From: Onchocerca lupi
Lineage: Eukaryota > Nematoda > Chromadorea > Rhabditida > Onchocercidae
Assembly (NCBI GenBank): GCA_028564675.1
Contig: JAOVVO010000021.1
Coordinates: 186,001-250,000, forward strand
Direction of reading: 5' to 3'
Length of the DNA stretch: 64,000 nt
Positions within the stretch are counted from its first letter, which is position 1, and every line of letters begins with the position of its first letter. The notes beneath the pieces are model-generated. The model had not been told where the DNA came from, made no database searches, and saw only the letters and a program-made list of their open reading frames with translations. This document shows positions 11,710 to 23,836 of this stretch, piece by piece. Position numbers and translations under genes: made by a program.

Positions 11710-12712
11710 CTAATAGCCTGGAGCAGTTCTAGGTGGTGGACAATGGTCACAGCTACCTTTTGGACCATCAGGACCTGCTTCACCTTGTTCACCATTTGCA
11801 CCATCATTTCCTGGTGGACCATCTTTACCGTTTTGACCTGGTGGTCCACGTGGACCTGGTCGTCCAGCATTGCCATCTCGTCCAGGTGGACCTTGGTCGC
11901 CTTGTGGTCCTTGTGGCCCTGGTGGTCCTGGTGGTCCTGGTGGTCCGGGTACCTGGAAATTTCAGTGATTTTTAGGAAAAATTCAAGCAATTTAAACTAA
12001 CATTTTTATATTTTTTGATATAAAAATGCGTACTAAAAACAAACCTCAATCTGTACACCTGGTTTTCCTGGGTCACCAGGTGGACCGGGATTTCCTCGAG
12101 GTCCAGGAGATCCTCTTGGTCCTTGTGGTCCTGGAGCACCCGGTTCACCAGGCTGTCCCGGTGAACCTTTGTCTCCTGGCAATCCTTTTGGTCCTTTCGG
12201 TCCTGTTTTACCTCGTGGGCCTGGTGGTCCTTCGGGGCAGTTAAAGCACCAATCTTTTTCAGTTGGCTAAAAATTTTCATATTATTTATTTACATTATTC
12301 TTTTTCATAATCTTTCAAAATTAAATTTTTGATATTATAAATAAGAAAAAAAAGTCAGAACAAAATTTTTCGGAGGATTATAACCCACAAAATTAGAAAA
12401 TATGACCTTTCAAAATGATCTAACAAACTTACTAGCTGAGTTTCTTCAGCATCTTGACCTGGTGAACCAGGCTTACCAGGTGGACCATCTAAACCATCGT
12501 CACCATCTTGTCCAGGTGGACCTGGTGGACCAGCAGGCCCAATACCGCAACTGCAACATTCGAAGACTGGTGCTTGTCTTTTTTGCCTTTCCTTTCTCAA
12601 TGCTGAACGCGATGATTCGAGCTAAAATTTGTTAAAATTTAGAAAAAAAAAAAAGAATGAAAAGTGAAAAATATTTCACCAATGAAATCTATTTGATCTA
12701 TAAATTAATTTC

Positions 12713-12743
<31 letters not shown>

Positions 12744-13055
12744 ATGAAAATTTAACAATTTGAAAAATTTTTTTTTTTTTTTCATTTTTAGTAGATTTAA
12801 ATTTAAAATTTTGGATAGAAGAAATATATATACTTTGGTAAATTCTCCACGTAATCCAATAGCACGTGTTCTGCAGAAGCTAATTTCATCTTGCAAATTT
12901 GATTGCACATTTTGCATGTAAGTGCAAAGCATTGGCACGCAAATGATTGCTACCAAAGTTGCAACGGTGGAAACTGCAACACCGCAAAAAGCAAGTTTTT
13001 TCATGCTTTCTGCTTCAATCAGAAGTTGCTTCGGATCATCGGTATCATCAACCAT
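11710..13055 (-). CDS. Nematode cuticle collagen, 4 exons, 291 residues
   Basis: Exons on the minus strand: 13055-12834, 12621-12433, 12266-12045, 11952-11710, all in phase 0. Residues 21-44 form a hydrophobic stretch (VAVSTVATLVAIICVPML) typical of the N-terminus of cuticle collagens, which enter the secretory path as signal-anchor proteins. A dibasic site, RQKRQ at 86-90, fits the subtilisin-like processing known in this family. Three Gly-X-Y blocks are separated by cysteine clusters: ECCSCG before the first, WCFNC before the second, and CDHC at 279-282 near the C-terminus, which ends PPPRTAPGY. The cysteines should cross-link trimers outside hypodermal cells. Length is normal for the family (about 300). 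Start choice: TTTGCAG lies 10 bases upstream of ATG and may be a spliced-leader site; an in-frame ATG at 13076 lies upstream of that acceptor and is less likely. Confidence 0.96.
12627..12830. other. Collagen intron 1 with homopolymer tracts
   Basis: Two long T runs on the plus strand (about 12712-12736 and 12768-12782) and an A run near 12642 make up much of this intron. On the coding strand the T runs are A runs, so they cannot act as polypyrimidine tracts for the gene. Confidence 0.8.
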
Positions 13056-13063
13056 CTTGCTAT

Positions 13064-13070
13064 CTGCAAA
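13064..13070 (-). promoter_or_regulatory. Probable trans-splice acceptor of the collagen gene
   Basis: The minus strand reads TTTGCAG with the AG at 13065-13064, ten bases before the ATG. Nematode mRNAs commonly receive a spliced leader a few bases before the start codon. No upstream coding exon that needs this acceptor was found, which favours trans- over cis-splicing. Confidence 0.45.
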
Positions 13071-13099
13071 TTGCAAATTTTAACAAATTTAGATCAACA

Positions 13100-15230
13100 A
13101 TTTAGCATTTTTAACAATCCTTACAAATGATAAAATCACAGATAAGAATGATTACTTTTCATCGAAAAAGCATAAAATAATTTGACGATTTTATTTTTAT
13201 ATTTGAGAATTTGAAATATCAAAGAAAAATTCATAATTTCTCAAAAATCACCCTACATATTTTATTTTTTAAACTAATAAATTGTCGTTTCTCCTGAATT
13301 TCACTTTTCTTCTAAATATTATGTTCCAAAATTTTTTTCAGAATTCTTTGGAAATTTTAAAACAATAATGATAAAATTTTATTATTTTCTAATAAAATTA
13401 AATTAAAAAAAAAAGAAAAATCTGTATTAAAAAATATTATAAGAAAAAGAAAATACGCAAAAGTGATAAAAATGAGGAATTTATTTTATGTATTATTTAA
13501 AAATTCTGCTCAAAAAGAAAAGATTAATGAGATAATTAATTAATGGAATAAAATTGTAACAAATTTATAATAAGAAATTGAAATAATAATTGTAGTAATT
13601 AATATTATGAAGAAAAACCGAAAATTTCATTACTTCCATATAAATTCTCATTAATTTTTCCCGTTTTTTTTTTTTTTTTCTTTGAATATTGGAGACAATT
13701 CAAATTTAAAATAAATTTTTTTCATTTAAATATAAAGCTTTTTCAATTTTTAAAAATCTTCAAGTTTCAGAAATTTCCAATACATTCAATTTTCTAAAAC
13801 TGGTTATCAGTATTATCAATATAAATAATATTTTATTTTAGCACTTGCTTAATTATTTTCTAATGGTTTTTTGACATATGTGATAATTGATGGATGGCAG
13901 TTATCATAAAATATCATTATGATATAATACCTGTTATCAGAGATTAATTTCTGAAAAAGGAAATATTCGACTTGAGTTTGACGTAAATTAATTTTATCTC
14001 TAATTTATTCACTTTACGAGATGTTTCAATAGGATTTATGCGCCAAACGCGGCTTCTTCAAAAATTTCTGATAAATATTAAACATTCAAGTTTTTTTGAC
14101 ATATAGTAAAAGTTTAATTCATTAATAAAAAATTAATAAATAAAACGAATAGATTGAAATTTTTTTAAACCTTATTTAAAAATTGAGGAAAAAAATTAGC
14201 GAATAACTGATAAGAATAAAACAAGACAAGTAATAATGAGCAAAATCTTATCAAAATATTTGTTCCTGTAAAACATTAAAAATTTTATTATATTGCGAAT
14301 ATTCGAAAACAACTTACTAAAATTAAATTTTTTTTATTACTAATTAATTATTCGTTATATTTTTTTCCCATTATAATTTGGCCGTTCTTTTATTAGTTAT
14401 ATTTCATTGGAAGGGAAAAAAAAAACAAAATTAATTTACGAGAAATCGTTAATTTTTTCATCAAGAAATAACGGTACTTATAATCCGAACATCGTTGACC
14501 TTCAAGTCATTTTACTACAGAAAACATTTTCTATTTAAAGAAAATTGTCAATTAAAATAAATTCGTAATAAAATAAAAATAGATATTACAGGAAAAGAAG
14601 TGGAAACTGTTCTTTGAAAAAGAAAATTTCAATTTTATTAAAGAATTAAGAAAAAAAAGAAAATGAAATTGAAATTTTCATATGTGGAAGAATTTAAGAA
14701 AACTTCACTAAAACTTCTTGATAATATGGTAAAAGAGAAAAAGCTTGACGATCAATTTATTTCATAATTTTATCATAAAATTGAAAGCAAAAAAAAAAAT
14801 ATGAAATTGAAATTTCTCATAAACGGAAAGAATTTACGAAAACTTTCGTAATAAAAGCGAAAGCTTGACCGATTAATTTCATACGGGATGACGATTGATC
14901 GAGTCAAAATGTCGCTAAATTATTATAGTTTTGTTGTGTGTCAACCTGCACAACAATGTTTGAAATCGCTAGAATGGTGCAACGTGCTATTTTTATATGC
15001 TTCGCAAAAATCATCGGTACACACCTACCTACCAATCTACCTTTCGGGAAAGCGCGATCGTCAAGGTGTGACGAGTTTTGCCTTTTTGTCAAAATGTATG
15101 TTTGCTCATTAAGTTACCAAAGCAAAACGAAGGTATTGGTGAAAAAAAGAGAGGTGAAGGTAGATGTATGTGTGTATGTCACCTACATTCATCTCCACTA
15201 CATTCTGCCTTTCATATATCAAATTGCATG
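13100..15230. other. Intergenic stretch upstream of the collagen gene
   Basis: About 2.1 kb without a convincing gene. Most is AT-rich with short homopolymers. A segment at about 14880-15130 is noticeably less AT-rich and open in several frames on both strands, but no frame shows codon structure or a known motif. Promoter elements of the collagen presumably lie here; none can be named from sequence alone. Confidence 0.5.
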
Positions 15231-15900
15231 CAAGTTTATAAGAATTAAAGATGCAACTTATCATCATTATCATTATTATCATAACGTAATTATCATCATT
15301 ATCACTTATCGCCATTATTATTACCACCATCATTATTACTACCACTAACATGATTATTATCATCATTATTACTGCTAGCAACATAGTTTTTTTCATCATA
15401 TCGTCATCATTATTATCTCTGTAATATGTAGATGCACCTATATTAAATATACGCAAGTTTTCTAGAAGCGCAATGTAATTCATTATCATTATCATTATCA
15501 TCTCATGCATCAAATGCATGCAAGTTTATTAGAATTGGAAAGCAACTTACCATCATTATCATCATCATTATTGTTGACTACATATTATCATGTCATCAAC
15601 ATCATCTTCATCATTTTTATCTAATATAATATGCATCTACCTACCATTTATCAAATTCAAGCAAATTTATTCGAATCAGAATGCAACTCGTTATCATCAT
15701 TACCGCACCGCTATTAACGTTGTTATTACCGTCATTATTACTATTATCCATATATTAAATTCATGCAAGTTTTTAGGAAACAGAATACAACTCATCATCA
15801 TCATCATTACTGTCATTGTCATCATCACTGTCGTTACTATCATCATTATCATTGCTTTTGTAATCATCATTATCATTAATATTATTATTATCTGGTATAA
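15230..15900. repeat. CAT/ATT-rich minisatellite
   Basis: Runs of ATC, ATT and ACC triplets are broken about five times by a related 40-base spacer, seen near 15230, 15450, 15520, 15655 and 15765. Its core is TGCAAGTTTATTAGAATT followed by GCAACT. The intervals (about 70-220 bases) vary, so units have expanded unequally. Long open frames on both strands here are triplet-repeat artefacts. Confidence 0.85.
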
Positions 15901-15942
15901 TATAGCAGCAAATAGAACTCACAATAGTGTATCATAATTGCA

Positions 15943-15964
15943 TGAGAGAGAGAGAGAGAGAGGA
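15943..15964. repeat. GA dinucleotide microsatellite
   Basis: About nine GA units in a row, at the end of the triplet-rich block. Confidence 0.9.
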
Positions 15965-16704
15965 AGTAATGGCTGATAAAATTTTTGCTAGAAAACCGGA
16001 TTTTATGCTCAATTTTAACAGCATTTTTAAAAATTCCAAACTTGCTTGGAAATTTCTTATTTCTTCTTTCCACTTTTTAATCAAATTTTCTGACAAGGAC
16101 ATAAAAAAAAAACGGACAAATACTTTCAAAAGTATTATTTGCATGTACAATGTGTATGTTACAAAAACAAACAATCAAATAAACAAACGAACAATTAATT
16201 CTAAATAAAAATTGAATCGATAGATAAATTTATATTTAGGAAATTTATAAAATATACGAACAAATATTTTAAATCAATAAAAAAAAGAATGAATTATTAA
16301 AATATGATATGAAATATTTGAATTTTAGCGCTCTTTTTTTTCATTTTTTTTCTTTATTTTCGAAAATCTGGTATGAATTTTTCGTAATTTATTGAAGGGA
16401 AAGGAATTCTTTTCATATATTTTCTTCTTTTTCCTCAACACTTTTCTTATTTATTGTTATGGCAAAAAAAAAAAAAAAAAAAAGAAGAAAAAATTAATGA
16501 CTTGGCTTTTTTTCTTTTCTTAATAAGTTTTTATCAATCCATCTTTTAACAACTTTTGTTACGATTCATTTCGATTTTGATTGATAAGAAGAATGAAGAG
16601 GTTTTATTGATGTAAAAAATTTCTCCATTCCTATTTATGTTATTAGCAAAAATCGCTTTTCGTTTTCCTTTTGTCATTCCAGACGAATTAATCATTTATT
16701 AGTT

Positions 16705-17135
16705 TTATTTTGGTTAATGGAATTAAATATTCGATTAATATAATCCAAAATTTGTCGTCAACTAGACCAAATATTTGATTAAATTTAATATAATCTCAAG
16801 TCCACTACTAATTAAATTAAGTATTTGATTAATTTGAAATAATCTCAAGTCTATCATCAGTTATATTAAATATTTAATCCACATGTTTTTTGTTTTTTTT
16901 TTTTTTTTTGATTACCTGGGTACTAATCCATCAACTTTTTTTTATTAGCCCATAACTTCTCGTTTATTTTTATGTTTTCAAATTAAATAAGTTTAAATCA
17001 AAAAATTAAAATCCCCAATATACTTCTTTTTAGCTTTTTTTCTTATTTCATGTCTGTTATCAGTTAGATTAAATATTTGATTAATTTAATATAATCTCAA
17101 GTCTATTATCAATTAGATTAAATGTTCGATCAAAG
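16705..17135. repeat. Diverged tandem repeat, about 50-base unit
   Basis: At least six imperfect copies of a unit containing TAAATATTTGATTAATTTAA and then TATAATCTCAAGTC. Copies start near 16720, 16770, 16815, 16860, 17060 and 17110; a T-rich stretch from about 16885 to 17045 interrupts the array. Confidence 0.75.
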
Positions 17136-19768
17136 TTGGAAAATAAAAGCTATAAATTCGTACAATTTAATGAAATAATTCATATTTATTACTGTTTGAT
17201 TTTCATGAAAATAGCTGGAATTTTTTTACTTAAAATATTAGATTAGAAAAAAAAATCTGAAAAACAACAGAAAATTATTTTCATGACAATGAAATTTCGT
17301 CGTTAATTTTCATTCAACAACAAAAAAAAAGCATGTTGATATATTTGATTTACAAAGAACGAGAAAGTAAAGAAGTTTTTGTCCAGGTAATATTTTCCTG
17401 AATTTTTCGGAATGACTGATCACTACCTTTTTTGCTAATTTCAGGTTTGTTGAAAAACATTTTTTTTTTTGTCTATCAAATTAAGAAATGAAATTGACCT
17501 TTTTGAGTAGTTGTTATTTAGTTTTGGTTTTACAATTACAGTGATAATTCAAATAGAATTTCGTTAATTGTTTGACATATTTGTTAACAGACGAAAAACA
17601 CAGTAATACCTTTTTTTACCAATTCCGAATTTAAGATTGTTGATTATTTTTCTCATGAAAAATTAATTACGTTCTATTAAGGTGATTAATGAATTAAAAA
17701 ACGATTCCTTCGGACAAATATTTAAATGTTATGTAATTTCAATATTGTTGCAGAAATTGCTTGTAATTTCTATAATTTCATTAAATATAAAATTATAATT
17801 AATAATTTTATAGTTTTATAATATTTATAATTTTGTTAGGCATTAAATTATGATTAACTTTGTAATTTTTATAATTTTGCTAATTTCACTAGATAGAAAT
17901 CATTTTAAAATTTTGTTCAGATTTGACGAGTCTTTAAATATTAAAAGTTATTTTAAATATTGGAAAAATTTAATTACAATTTCACTAAGCAATAATTATT
18001 AAGCTATAGTCAATTCATAATCATTTATCAGCAATAATCAATCATTCATTATCAAGCTAACTTGTCCATTTAATAGAAAATTATCGATGGAATTCTGGAA
18101 TTCTGAATATACTGAATGCTTGTACATTTCATTTCAATTCATTAATAATTAATATTAAGGGAAAAAATATTTGATTGTTAGAAATTTAAAAAACAGAATT
18201 TGAAAATTTTATTTAGAATGATGACAATGATTTTATCAACAATGATAAAAATTTTAATAACAATCATTAAATTATCATTTCTCAATTAGTACCATAACAA
18301 ATTCACATTTAATCCGTTCAGAAAATACTTTTGTCAATTGGTATATCTTAAGGTTTTCATGATATTATTATTTCTACAGATCAAATATTTTTTGATTTGA
18401 AGACTTATAACCTATTAAAATTTCCTATTAATATTAGATTAATGCAAAAATGAGCAAAATATCTACGAAAGTTCAAAAGGAAATTTCGATATGTGATATT
18501 TCGGCAAGTGATATGAGCAAACCAGCAAAACCGGAAAATATTTGGAAAGGAATTTCCGTATAGAAATTCCGGCAAATGATTTACTTGAACGGTTAAAAGG
18601 AGTTTAACTTAATGAGAATTGCAAAAATGATCGTTTATTCAAATTTGAAGTTATTTTGGCACTTATAAAAGCAATTGAGAAATACAACATTTTTGAAAAT
18701 ACCATTTCTAAAAATAAGATTGAAATTTTAAATCATTTTGCTTAATTTAAATTTTTAATCTTTCTTTTAAAAAAAAAAAAAAATAAATAAATTTCAAGCT
18801 TTGATATTAAACAATAAGGAGGTACAAACAATAATTAATAGGCACTTATTTTTCAACAATAATTAACCAAAAATTTGTATAAATTCTCATCAATGACAAT
18901 AACAAAAATTTGCATTTACAACAAGATAATGAAATAATTTTTGAACTTATAAAATATTTATTTTTTACGAAAAAAGATTTTTTTCTTTTTTTTTTCAATT
19001 TTTTTTCTCATTCGAATAATAGACGAAAGAAGAAAGGAAAATATAAAATCATAAACGGAATTATATTACGCCATATATACATATATATTTTATTTTTTTC
19101 ATAAAATATTATAAATTTACTAATTTTTTTCTTTTAATTAACATTTATCGATAAATCGCATCCGAAATTTCAAAAATCAAAAGAAAAAGAAAAAAGAAGA
19201 AGGAAAAATGAATCATGATTAGTGAGCAATTTGTTGATTTTTTGATATAAGTGTAAATTTTGCTGGTTTATATTTAAAAAAAAAAAAGTGAAAAAATGAA
19301 AGAGCAAAGAAAACAAGATGGATTTTTTACAGTTGAAGCTAAAAGTAATTTTAATGATAGTTACAAAAAAATTAAAATAAAAAAAATTTTTAGTCCCATG
19401 TAAATAAATTTATTTAAAGTTTCTGTAAAAATATTTAAAATTACGCTAAAGAATTATTTTTGTTGCATTTTTGCTTCAAAATAAAAGTTCAAATTTTAAT
19501 TTAATTTAGATGCATCAATTGATCAAAAAATATTGATAATTTGGTAACCGGTTGAAGAATTATTGCTTTTAATCAAGACTGATTAAAAGTTGTTTACTAA
19601 ATGGATAAAATATTTTTACAAACCAGAAATTTGTCCAGGACAAGCTTTTTAGCATTTCATTAAAATTTAACAAATAATAAATTAATTATGAAAGTTAAAG
19701 GGATTGAGGTATGAAAATTTCAATTTTAATATGAAATAAAAACATCGAAGTAACGCTTAAATGTCCCG

Positions 19769-19805
19769 ATTCTCGACTAGATTCTCGATTAGATTCTCGA
19801 TTGGG
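19769..19805. repeat. Three-unit short tandem repeat
   Basis: Three units of GATTCTCGATTA-type sequence, just downstream of the 74-residue gene's stop codon on its coding strand. Confidence 0.7.
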
Positions 19806-19860
19806 TTTCTAGTCCCGACTTCCAGTTATCAAGTTTAATATTTTTGTAAAAATTACAAAT

Positions 19861-21018
19861 TCACTTCGTCTCGAAGTCATCTTCCAATACAAAGTTTGCC
19901 ATTCTTTCAGCCAAAGCTTTGGTATCTGCCATTTCATCATCATTAATCTCCGATGAAGAATCCCTATAAATTAGTGATTTAAAAAAACAAAGGTCAGTTG
20001 TTATTTACAAAACAATCAGTTCTGTTGACCTCTTCTAATGAAAAAAAAAAAAACAAATTGCGATTTATGATAGAATTAATTGCATGACCTTTGATGATTT
20101 CAATTTATCAGAATTATCAGAAGTAAACAATCAAAAAATTATTTTTCCGCCAATATTCATTCATCCTGACATAGCAATTCAAACTAGAAGCAATTTTAAT
20201 AATAGTTTAAGAAAAATTATAATATAAAAAAAAGGTTTTTAGTTTTTTCGAAATCAACCTATTTAGAGTTTCCTAAAAAAAAAAAGAAAATTATTGAAAT
20301 TAAAATGCCAAAGAATTATTTTCTGCATTTTTGCATCAAATACAAGTCGAAAATTAATTTAATTTAGATATGTTAATGAAATCATAACAAAATAGAATTA
20401 ATATTTATCAGTTTCATAGTGCGGTTTTATTTTTGATGTTGAATTATTTTTGACGTCTAAATTTTGAGAATTTCAAAAAAACAAAATGACTGCTAAGAGA
20501 GAATCTCGAGAAAAATATGAGCAAATATACGGTAAATTGCAAAATATTACAGATGGCAAAAGTACATAACTGTCTCTTTCATTTAAAGAAAAGGAAATTT
20601 GATAATTTTAACGAAAAGATAAAATAAAAAATACATAATTAAAAAATAAGTATATAATCAATTACATAGAAATGAATTGAACAAGATAAGAAATTTTTTT
20701 GTAAAATTTAACATTTATTACTTTATTTAACTTTTCTTATCCTACTTAATTCTTTAATAGATAAATAATTATTTCATTTATTTTTTACTTGCTTATTTTT
20801 CACTTTTTTTCGAGAAATTATCAAAATTTCATTTTTTATTATTTTTTTCGAGAAAATTAGATTTAAAGAAAAACAAAAAAAAAAAAAAAAACTAACTTAT
20901 CGATGTGAAATTTCGCAAAAAATTGCGGAAACATAACTTTCCATTCGAAGCCACGCCTTGAATCTATCCGATCGATATCCCATATAGCCATCAATTTTAA
21001 ATATGCTTTAGAATCCAT
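19861..21018 (-). CDS. Small hypothetical protein, 2 exons, 74 residues
   Basis: Exon 1 is 21018-20897 and exon 2 is 19963-19861, joined in phase 2 (donor GTTAGT, acceptor AATTTATAG) so that one lysine codon is split. The N-terminal half (MDSKAYLKLMAIWDID, then FEWKVMFPQFFAKFHIDK) is aromatic and mixed-charge; the C-terminal half is acidic and helix-prone (SSSEINDDEMADTKALAER, ending FETK). There is no signal peptide or membrane segment, so it is probably cytosolic or nuclear. A TTTTTGCAG acceptor 27 bases before the ATG may be a spliced-leader site. I do not recognise the family. Support is the amino-acid composition, matching splice phase and a clean stop; further exons cannot be excluded. 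Confidence 0.58.
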
Positions 21019-21049
21019 AATATTTACATATATATTTTATTTACCTGCA

Positions 21050-23798
21050 AAAAAAAAAAAAATTCAACTTTTGTTTTTAATAATTTGAAAGTTTTTTTCT
21101 TCTTTTTTCGCGGATAAATTCAAATTTCAACTTTAAATGACCTTTTTAGCGGATGAAAATGAAGAAAATAAGTGATAGTAACGATTTGTTTGATTGCATA
21201 ATGTAGTTGTATTATGCAACGTAACTTTTCTACTCCATTATGTCCCTAGTTGAGGTCAAAGGGCAACAATTATTGAGATCATTCCTTTTTGTATTATTGA
21301 ATAATAACTAGCTAATCGAAATACTCTTTATATTCGTCTTTTTTTCTTTTAATTCCAAGCTTTCCTTATTATTTTTCTTAATCTTATTCGTCTATTAATG
21401 GAATATTTCACATAAATATAATTGAATGTTAATTTATTTTTTGAATGGTAAATGTTTTCGTAATTTTTGCCGATTACGCGGCTAATTAAATTAGACCAAA
21501 AATCCCCAATGAATTATACTAATAATCGAATAAATGTTCTAAATTAGAAAAATTCAAAATCAAAATATGGAGATTATTTCATAAATATAAATATTAATTA
21601 AACGAATTGAAATTTACGCAATCCTATATTTTTCAAAATTTTAGACAAATTTTTTGAAAAAAATTGGTTTTCCAAAATTTAACCAATTCTAAATCTGCGT
21701 TTTTCAAAATTTCAATGCAAAAATTATTCTCCGAAATTAACGCAATCCTAAGTTTGCGCTTTATCAAGATTCTATGCTTATTTTTTATGTAAAAATTGAA
21801 TTTTTAATTTGCATAGGATGTAGATTTTTTCTGGAAAGCAACTCTTGCATAAAATTTTTTATAGAATTTTAAACGGTTTAGGATTCTACTAGTTCTAGAT
21901 TTGTGTTTTTCCAAAACTTTATCCAAAATTTTCATGCGAAAATTGTCTTTTGAAACTTATGCATTTCTAAACTTGCATTTTTTTCTAATTTTATGTAAAA
22001 AATGCTTTTTCAAATTTTTGCATTTACAACGTATATTTTCTTGAAACTTCAAAGTATTTTCACAAATTATTCAATCAAGATTCCTAGCAATTTTCAATAA
22101 TTTTTATCGATAAAATAATCGATAATTCTAAAATAATTAATAACTTAGTTTCATTGGCTTTTAGGATAATTTCATTAATCGATTAGAAAATAGGTAAAAG
22201 AAAAGAAGCGAAGTAAAATAAGCTTTATGCAATAATCTTAATCAGTCATCTCTTTCCGTATTAGAATTTTTGCAATTAATTTTGCTAAAGACTAAGAAGT
22301 TAGAATTTATGCAAAAATTAAAATTAAAAGATGAAAAATTTTCAAAACTGTTAAATTTTCTTTTTTTTTGCTTTTGATTTGTCGAATAATGTAACTTTAT
22401 CAATCTGTTGAGCAATTCTTTCAGTATAAATAGTCAGTTGTAAACTGGATATTTTTTGATTTACACTAATCTAATTACCGGATATTTTTATCGTATATTT
22501 TGGAGCAAAATTTTGAATTATTCATTGCTCGAAAATAACCGAGAAAAGTAAAAAGATGAAAGAAAGAGAAAAATTATTAGTATAAATAATTCCTGCAAAT
22601 TATTCTCTAATAATTTGATCGAACACTGATTGCTAAAAGTTTGGAATCTCCAATTGATTCCTGTAACGAAACTGAAAAAAAAAAAAGAGAAACTTAGGTC
22701 AAACAATCACAAAACGTTAGCATCGATAATTTAAAGTATTTGCACGAATCAATAACTGATCAATTAATAATTATTAAAAGTAAAAAATTTTTTTCGATTG
22801 TTTTATTTTCAAACAAACAAAAAAAGTGATATGATAAGATATGATAAATTTTAAAAAAATACAATATTAAGAAGTGAATTCTTTTTTTTTTCTCTTGAAT
22901 TGATAAGAAATATCATTTTTTGTTTAAAATTCCATCTCATAATTCAATTCTTGCTATTACGGTAATTTCCTAAAGTTTAGAAAAAAAATGACAATTCCGC
23001 AATGACAATAAGAAAAGGTCATATTCACTTTTCGGATAATATATTAATTATATATATAATGAAATTCTCTTACTTCAAAGCTTATATTTGCTAAACTACT
23101 CGAGTACAAATTCGCAAGAAGTATTTTAAAAATATAAAATTTTCTAGTATGTGCCGGTTTTCTGGAGTATTGCAATCAGCAACGGATCGACGGATCGGAT
23201 AATTTGATCGATTAGTCAAATTTGTTCATTAATTTAGCATTCATATGTCATTGTCCGTCTAATACAGTCAGCAATATATTCACAGTCTTAAAGAAAAAAT
23301 AAGTATTGAAATTTCAAAACTGATGTTTTAATTCAAAAAATTAATTCATTTTCCATATTCTCTCTAATATTTTCTCTTAAAATATTCTTAACTTTCATAA
23401 TGACCTTTTTAAAATATTTAAAATATATTTGCTACTCCATAAAACTTTAAAATGACATTTTTCAATATGGCAATATTTCTCGAATATTATTTCAACTCAA
23501 ATGGATCAAAATTGCGCTTAATGATTCAATCTAAAGAGAAAAGAAAAATTAAGCCTTATAAGGTTGAAAAAAACTAAAGTTTGCAAAAAGTCGATTTATT
23601 TGAATATTTATGCAAATAACTGTAAACAAATGTAATTTCTTAGACTTTAGTGTGCTGCGCAACTTATGAACTTTTGCAGTCAACTTTTATAATAAATAGA
23701 TTACGTGAAACTACTAATTGATTAATTCTAAGTTGCAGTGAAAAAAAAATCTAATCTGAGCTTAGATTGAAGCTTAGTCAGGTTGGATTCATTTTCTA

Positions 23799-23836
<38 letters not shown>

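Larger units (their letters stand above)
15965..19860. other. Intergenic stretch, AT-rich, with a diverged repeat array
   Basis: 3.9 kb without a convincing gene. It holds the 16705-17135 repeat array, several A/T homopolymers, a short possible coding patch at 18450-18620 and a three-unit repeat at 19769-19805. Nothing else was recognised. Confidence 0.55.

Noticed and set aside
11733..12635. Several plus-strand frames rich in H, L, V and W
   Set aside because: Antisense shadows of the Gly-X-Y repeats of the collagen gene on the minus strand.
15109..15937. Long frames of poly-I/M/H on both strands
   Set aside because: Products of the CAT/ATT triplet minisatellite.
20486..20569. Plus-strand ATG frame MTAKRESREKYEQIYG...
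   Set aside because: Short (about 27 codons), inside the intron of the minus-strand small gene; composition is suggestive, but there is no second exon or motif.
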